Notes under the pieces: model-generated | The model's input: only the letters and a program-made list of their open reading frames with translations | Database searches by the model: none | Told to the model about the DNA's origin: nothing | NCBI GenBank assembly: GCA_003024985.2 | Contig: PXIH01S0001039.1 | DNA length: 12,889 bases | Direction: 5' to 3' (one strand) | DNA from: Euperipatoides rowelli | Taxonomy: Eukaryota > Onychophora > Udeonychophora > Euonychophora > Peripatopsidae | In this document: positions 8,910 to 12,889 of the stretch, piece after piece | Numbering within the stretch: the first letter of the stretch is position 1 | Layout of the letters: every line of letters starts with the position of its first letter | Program-made: the position numbers and the translations under genes

Positions 8910-8917
8910 GTGTAGAA
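8910..8917. repeat. hAT target-site duplication, right copy
   Basis: GTGTAGAA directly follows the CCCTG end of the element and is identical to 7050-7057. Confidence 0.93.
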
Positions 8918-9228
8918 GATCACTACTTGACTATTTACATGTAGGCTACTGTATGCAAACTGTTATCTAATTAATAGCATTTGCTAGGACTGTGTCATGC
9001 ACAGCTTATGTTCAAACAGCTTTTTTTCATCAAAATTTTCATTGCACTAAAAAATAAAACAAGCTCTCTTGTATTGTATATCACAAAAATATATACTATA
9101 CACCCCCGCTGTGAGTGACCCTATACTGTACATTATTTAGTAAAACTAATAAATTACAGTAATAATGAAATAAAATTTCTTACAATTTAAAATTCAATTA
9201 TAATTGAGTGATTATTTTAGGAACTTAC

Positions 9229-9302
9229 CAATGGAGAAAGCGAAGCGGGTAAACAATTGTATAGATCAAAAAACTGTTGCAGTGTATTAAAATCTAAAAA
9301 TG
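9229..9302 (-). CDS. XPO7: Exportin-7, exon ii
   Basis: A 74-nt exon with acceptor CTAG directly preceded, on the coding strand, by a run of 15 T (plus-strand A run at 9307-9321), and donor GTAAGT. Two bases complete the split alanine codon, then 24 codons read FLDFNTLQQFFDLYNC followed by LPASLSPL, ending in phase 0. The vertebrate protein, as I recall it, has FLDSSTLQLFFDLYHS and IPPSFSPL at this place, so the match runs the full exon length. It forms part of a HEAT helix pair directly after the conserved TSWRS segment. The exon is far too short to be found as an ORF, and its identity rests on its frame, splice sites and position between exons i and iii. Confidence 0.93.
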
Positions 9303-11460
9303 CTAGAAAAAAAAAAAAAAACAATTTAAAGCTACAAAGTTGTTTATAAGTAAAATATTAAATCTAAAATTTGTTGCAAGAGAGAAAATAGGGAGGGAAA
9401 CAAAAAATGACTTTAAAACTTATACAAAATTATGGCTAACACAAACACAGTAGGCTATGTCAGAAAATCTGGCCAAATTTCAGATCAAACATATAAAATT
9501 AATAAACTATAAAATTATTAAAATAATAAAAACCACAAATATCTAATTTAAAAATCTTTCAATGTTTTTTTTTTTTCAAGATATACTGTATATTATCACT
9601 GATAGAAATAAAAGTGTGAAAGATTGAATAAAGTAGATGGCAGGTGATTAAAATAAATGTCATGGTGAGTGATTATTAATTTCTATATTTTATTAAAAGA
9701 ATAACGGTATAAGTTTAAATAGCTTACTCTGTTCCCTTCCCAATTACTTATATAATAAATTTATTTAAGACAAATTAGTATAGTTTGTATAAATATTTAA
9801 GTACCTTGAGTATCAAGGTTTTATAGACATCAGAGAAATTTTAGTTCTTACACTGTAACTGTATTTATTTATAATGACAAATTACATAGGAATTTATGAT
9901 CATACACACATTCTCAAGTTAAATTGTTTATCCAGTTCCTGGCACTCCCCTTCACCTGGTCCAATTACTCCAGGTCTCCCAAGAAATGATGGATGCTCTA
10001 ATTTTATAAGTTCTCAAGAACTATATTTTAAAATCCCACTATTATTCAATCTTTTTTTTTTATAATAAAGAAAATCTCTGCTAAATCCAAGAGCACTGTC
10101 TATAATAATATTGTTTTGTATATTAATGACAAGTAATAATGCATGTCGATGTGCATGACAGAATTTTGAAAATTCATTACTATGGTCGTACAGTATATAC
10201 TGTAGTTAATGATTGGAAAGTATCTGATAATTTACAAGTTAAATATAGTATACAGTCTAGTCATTTATATAAACGTTTTATATATTAATTTTCAATTGAA
10301 ATTCACAGTGATTCAATTTGAAATCAAAATAATAATAAAAAAAGTATGATCACATAACAAAATTTAATTTCAAAAATTTTTTTGTACGAGGTATATCATT
10401 TTTTATAATTTCTGAGGTGCTGAATACAAATCTGACTTTAAAAAATAAACAGCTTAAATCCTATGGAGTCGTATGGAAAAAAGGCGAAAATAAATTGCTG
10501 AAACAAATTTACTGACACTCACTAAAAACGTCATGCCTTTGACCGATACTATTAAACAGGCTCTCATTTTAAAGATCAGGGACTGTTAAGTCATAAAAAA
10601 ATATAACTATTATTTGTAAGGTTTTAGAATAAAAAATAGTGCAAAAACCAATAACTATCAACATCACTCTGAAGCATTTCGCAAATACACCACAGCAATA
10701 AGTACGTTTTTGATCGCTCTAAATTAATTTTTTAATTGACTTTTACATGTAATTTCAAATGATTTGAATAAAATAATCATTATCATCAAATTCTAATGTT
10801 TAAAATTAAAAAAAAAAAAAGTTTTTTTTATTTTATGAATTTCTAAAGATGCGTTCTGATGCATCCATATTACCTAGGGTTCAGCAGTAATTTGATATCT
10901 CCAACGACCAATTGCTGCATAGTATCTGTTCTTCAGATTTTTTTTAGCTGCATGGTCATGTGATATTTTCTTTGTAGGTTATTCTAGTTTGAAAATAATA
11001 TAAAACTTTAATGATTAAGTTTTAAAATAATATAAAAAAACGGATTTTTTTCAGACAGGTAGAAGTTTATTGACAGTAGATGGTGATTATAACCCTATTG
11101 TTTAAATATTTATAAAAAATATAATTTAACAATTTAAAAAGTTATTAATCAATAAAAACATTTTTTTAAAACTTAATTAATGATTACAACAAAGTTTGAA
11201 CGTTTAATATTACCTACAGTATTTATGAATGATTTTTTCTTTAGACCAATAATGTCACTTAGCCCATAGGGTTAGCATTGAGTTCTGAGTATAGGGTCTA
11301 AAAAATTGTTCTAAATCTTAATTAAATAATTTTAAAAATATGAAAACTTTAAAACATGAAAAATTAATGATTAAATTATCAATCTTTTTTAATAGTTAAG
11401 GATAGATAATTTGCAATGTGTGTGAAATCATGCAGTGCAGTTCACGAGGTCCGACTTAGG

Positions 11461-11570
11461 CTGTATATATACAGTATATACTGTATATACACAGTATATA
11501 CTGTACACACACACAGTATAAACTGTATACACACAGTATAAACTGTATACACACAGTATATACTGTACAT
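11461..11570. repeat. Palindromic tandem array of TACTGTAT/ACACACAGTATA units
   Basis: About five units of 18-22 bases, each of the form ACAGTATA(T/A)ACTGTAT with an ACAC linker of varying length. Two adjacent units at about 11513-11552 are identical 20-mers. Each unit is itself palindromic, so the strand could form serial hairpins or cruciforms. The minus-strand open frame of 85 codons that covers it (11685-11428) is a repeat artefact rich in YCVYTVY. Confidence 0.88.
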
Positions 11571-11720
11571 AGTATTGTGTTATAATTAACCATATTTGAA
11601 TCAACTGTACATACTGTTTCCAAGTATTACTTCTGTGCATGCACACTTTTACTGGATATATCGACTGGGTATACGGGAATTCCAATAGATAATACTAACT
11701 ATTTTAAATTTCTACTTTAG

Positions 11721-11822
11721 GAATCAGAGTTCTTATCTACAGGAGAAAATCTCGGATTGCTAAACCAAGCTACCCGTGAGGTACCAGTCTACAACCTTAC
11801 CACGCCCACACAGCAGCTAGAA
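11721..11822 (+). other. Short open stretch after an acceptor-like site, unassigned
   Basis: TTTCTACTTTAG at 11709-11720 resembles a splice acceptor and is followed by 34 open codons starting ESEFLSTGENLGLLNQATRE, then VPVYNLTTPTQQLE and a TAA at 11823. The local composition is less AT-rich than the flanks. It lies on the strand opposite exportin-7 and I recognise no family in it. There is no matching second exon nearby. A transposable-element fragment is at least as likely as a nested gene, and chance is possible. Confidence 0.22.
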
Positions 11823-12518
11823 TAAGACCCCAAATAAATCATACCACAGGCACGTTCCTGAAAGTAGTTACACAGCTTATGAATGAGCTGAAAAGATTGC
11901 ATTTGGATTTGAGGGAGACCATCGATACATACTGTACATAACTCATGTTAGGAATCATACAGCTAAAGTTTAATCGCTAGAGCAAGTAAATTTTAGAACT
12001 CACTATTTCATCCAGTAAAGGATTTTCATTTTAAATTAGAAAATGTGAAGACAATTTTGAGACAGAAAAAAACGGACAAAGGATATGGATATAACAATAG
12101 GTAAAGCTTTAAAATAAAAAAGAGCATTTAAAAATAGAGAATGGATAAAACAGAGGAAAAAGAGAGGAAAAAAATAATATACAACAAATGATGGACAAGA
12201 TGATTCACCAGTGGATTAAAGTTAGTATCAAAAGTTAATTAGAGCCTTAAACTACTGTATCTATCCTTTGTGCTAAACATCTTTGGGTAACAGCCAAGAT
12301 AGTGAATAAGTGGAAAAAGTGTGCCGAGATACCTCAAAGGAACAAACAGCTCTATAGGCACAAAATCTAAATCTATTTTATAATATTCATTGTAAAATTT
12401 CACTAGTGTATGTAATTGACAGAATAATTTATTTTAAACAAAATATTTAAACCCTCACCATGAGAACGCCATTCAATTAAAAATACAAACTAATATTTAT
12501 GAACATATAACAACTTAC

Positions 12519-12645
12519 CTGACCGCCAGCTGGTGGGAATTTGGACAGTACACAAATCATCTGATGATTCATCAGTTGATGTGCCAATAAAATCAAATGT
12601 TAAACAATTGTGGGCCAAGCGTAATAAATGTGTCATCAACCCATG
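12519..12645 (-). CDS. XPO7: Exportin-7, exon i of the four seen here
   Basis: This 127-nt internal exon starts in phase 0 after a TTTTTAG acceptor and ends one base into a codon before the donor GTAAGT. It encodes 42 residues beginning [20 protein letters not shown] and ending VQIPTSWRS, with the acidic run [10 protein letters not shown] in between. That block is a hallmark of exportin-7 at about residues 212-254, in the N-terminal half of the HEAT-repeat solenoid. From memory, the vertebrate protein reads [20 protein letters not shown] here, so the changes are few and mostly conservative. The last G joins CA of the next exon to give an alanine codon. The upstream exon, expected to end near NLNLNDESQ in the vertebrate protein, is beyond the right edge. 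Confidence 0.95.
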
Positions 12646-12889
12646 CTAAAAATAATAAAAATTATTTTCACATTTTACAATTTTTTTTTTTGTAAATACT
12701 GAGGGTGAATGAAATTTGATCAAAATTAGAAATAGCATTTTTTTAAAAAAGGTTAATCATCACTGCAAGATCTTGTATCAAACCCATCCAAGATCTACTC
12801 CTTCAAAAACTCCACGTGGAGAGGGGGTTGAACAAACATTTTGTAGGGGGCCATTTCATGGTCGATTCCCCTAGTTAAGACGAGGAGGG
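12646..12889 (-). other. Exportin-7 intron, 3' part (5' part off the window)
   Basis: Sequence upstream of exon i, ending in the acceptor TTTTTAG. It contains a T-rich stretch at about 12681-12691, a near-duplication of AAGATCT around 12768 and 12791, and the palindrome TCCACGTGGA at about 12811-12820. The last 80 bases are more GC-rich than the rest and include GGTCGATTCCCC near 12861, which is loosely like a tRNA B box (GGTTCGANTCC) lacking one T, so a tRNA-derived SINE running off the edge is possible but unproven. No exon is visible. Confidence 0.7.

Larger units (their letters stand above)
6704..9228 (-). other. Exportin-7 intron of 2,525 bp, carrying a hAT element
   Basis: Donor GTAAGT at 9228-9223, acceptor TTTCAG at 6709-6704. 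An 1,852-bp hAT transposon plus its 8-bp duplication makes up about 74 percent of the intron, so before the insertion the intron would have been about 665 bp. The flanks 6704-7049 and 8918-9228 are AT-rich with several TACAGTA/TACTGTA words and no other recognisable feature. Confidence 0.85.
9303..12518 (-). other. Exportin-7 intron of 3,216 bp
   Basis: Donor GTAAGT at 12518-12513, acceptor CTAG at 9306-9303. Most of it is AT-rich unique-looking sequence with A and T homopolymers. Noted inside are a palindromic tandem array (11461-11570), a GC-richer stretch with a short open frame (11721-11822), a small hairpin with 7-bp arms ACCTTGA/TCAAGGT (9803-9819) and a slightly GC-richer patch at about 9932-9990. 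The 13-bp word TATCTCCAACGAC at about 10897 also occurs near 4419 in another intron. I see no further exon of this gene and no convincing gene on either strand. Confidence 0.8.
6347..12645 (-). other. XPO7: Exportin-7 gene, internal portion (four exons, both ends off the window)
   Basis: Four minus-strand exons (12519-12645, 9229-9302, 6584-6703, 6347-6493) join without a frameshift or stop into 156 codons that read as one continuous stretch of exportin-7. Exportin-7 is a large HEAT-repeat receptor of the importin-beta family that carries cargo through nuclear pores with RanGTP. The order of the peptides along the minus strand equals their order in the protein, and each exon has AG before it and GT after it. 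Three of the four donors read GTAAGT and the last reads GTAAAT. Intron phases are 1, 0 and 0. The intact frame and splice sites argue for a working gene, not a pseudogene. The start codon, promoter, stop and polyadenylation site are outside the window. Vertebrates have a second paralogue, RANBP17; an invertebrate is expected to have one gene, so I use XPO7. Family assignment is from recognition of the protein, without a database search. Confidence 0.93.

Noticed and set aside
9803-9819. Hairpin ACCTTGA-GTA-TCAAGGT as a regulatory structure
   Set aside because: Seven-base arms are expected by chance several times in this length and nothing nearby gives it context.
11428-11685. Minus-strand open frame of 85 codons
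   Set aside because: Most of it is the translated palindromic tandem array (YCVYTVY repeats), so the open frame follows from the repeat period and lacks stops by chance.
6347-12645. Processed pseudogene of exportin-7
   Set aside because: Introns are present, all four exons are open and in phase, and the splice sites are canonical.
1-12889. CRISPR array, bacterial operon, rRNA or tRNA gene
   Set aside because: There are no regularly spaced conserved repeats with unique spacers, no bacterial gene layout, and no complete cloverleaf or rRNA-like GC-rich block. The spliced exportin-7 exons show eukaryotic nuclear DNA.

Overview
This window is a piece of an AT-rich animal nuclear genome. It has no operons, no ribosome-binding-site/ORF layout and no long ORF on either strand. 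What it does have is four short coding exons on the minus strand with canonical splice sites, separated by long introns full of transposon remnants and simple repeats. Read from right to left, the exons join in frame (127 + 74 + 120 + 147 = 468 nt, 156 codons, no stop). They encode a continuous internal piece of exportin-7 (XPO7, also called RanBP16), a Ran-dependent nuclear transport receptor of the importin-beta superfamily. The piece corresponds to roughly residues 210-370 of a protein of about 1,090 residues. The 5' exons lie beyond the right edge and the 3' exons beyond the left edge, so the whole window is probably inside one gene.

Layout, in transcription order from right to left: intron (12646-12889); exon i (12519-12645); 3.2-kb intron (9303-12518) with a palindromic TACTGTA-type tandem array at 11461-11570; exon ii (9229-9302); 2.5-kb intron (6704-9228), about three quarters of which is one 1,852-bp non-autonomous hAT transposon (7058-8909) with terminal inverted repeats and a perfect 8-bp target-site duplication; exon iii (6584-6703); a 90-bp intron (6494-6583); exon iv (6347-6493); then at least 6.3 kb of intron to the left edge. 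That last intron holds a candidate piggyBac-like element bounded by TTAA (2176-5177) with a 194-bp tandem repeat inside, two perfect long-arm hairpins (1219-1262 and 5383-5422), a pair of diverged dispersed repeats (616-732 and 5906-6017) and a 60-bp-spaced duplication at the left edge.

The protein is clearly exportin-7 but differs from the vertebrate sequence as I remember it at several normally constant positions. With the AT-rich, repeat-laden introns and the abundant short words TACTGTA/TACAGTA and TAGGCTA, this suggests an invertebrate, possibly a marine deuterostome; I cannot resolve the taxon. I found no evidence of a previously undescribed gene system. The best observations concern transposon structure and repeats within the introns.
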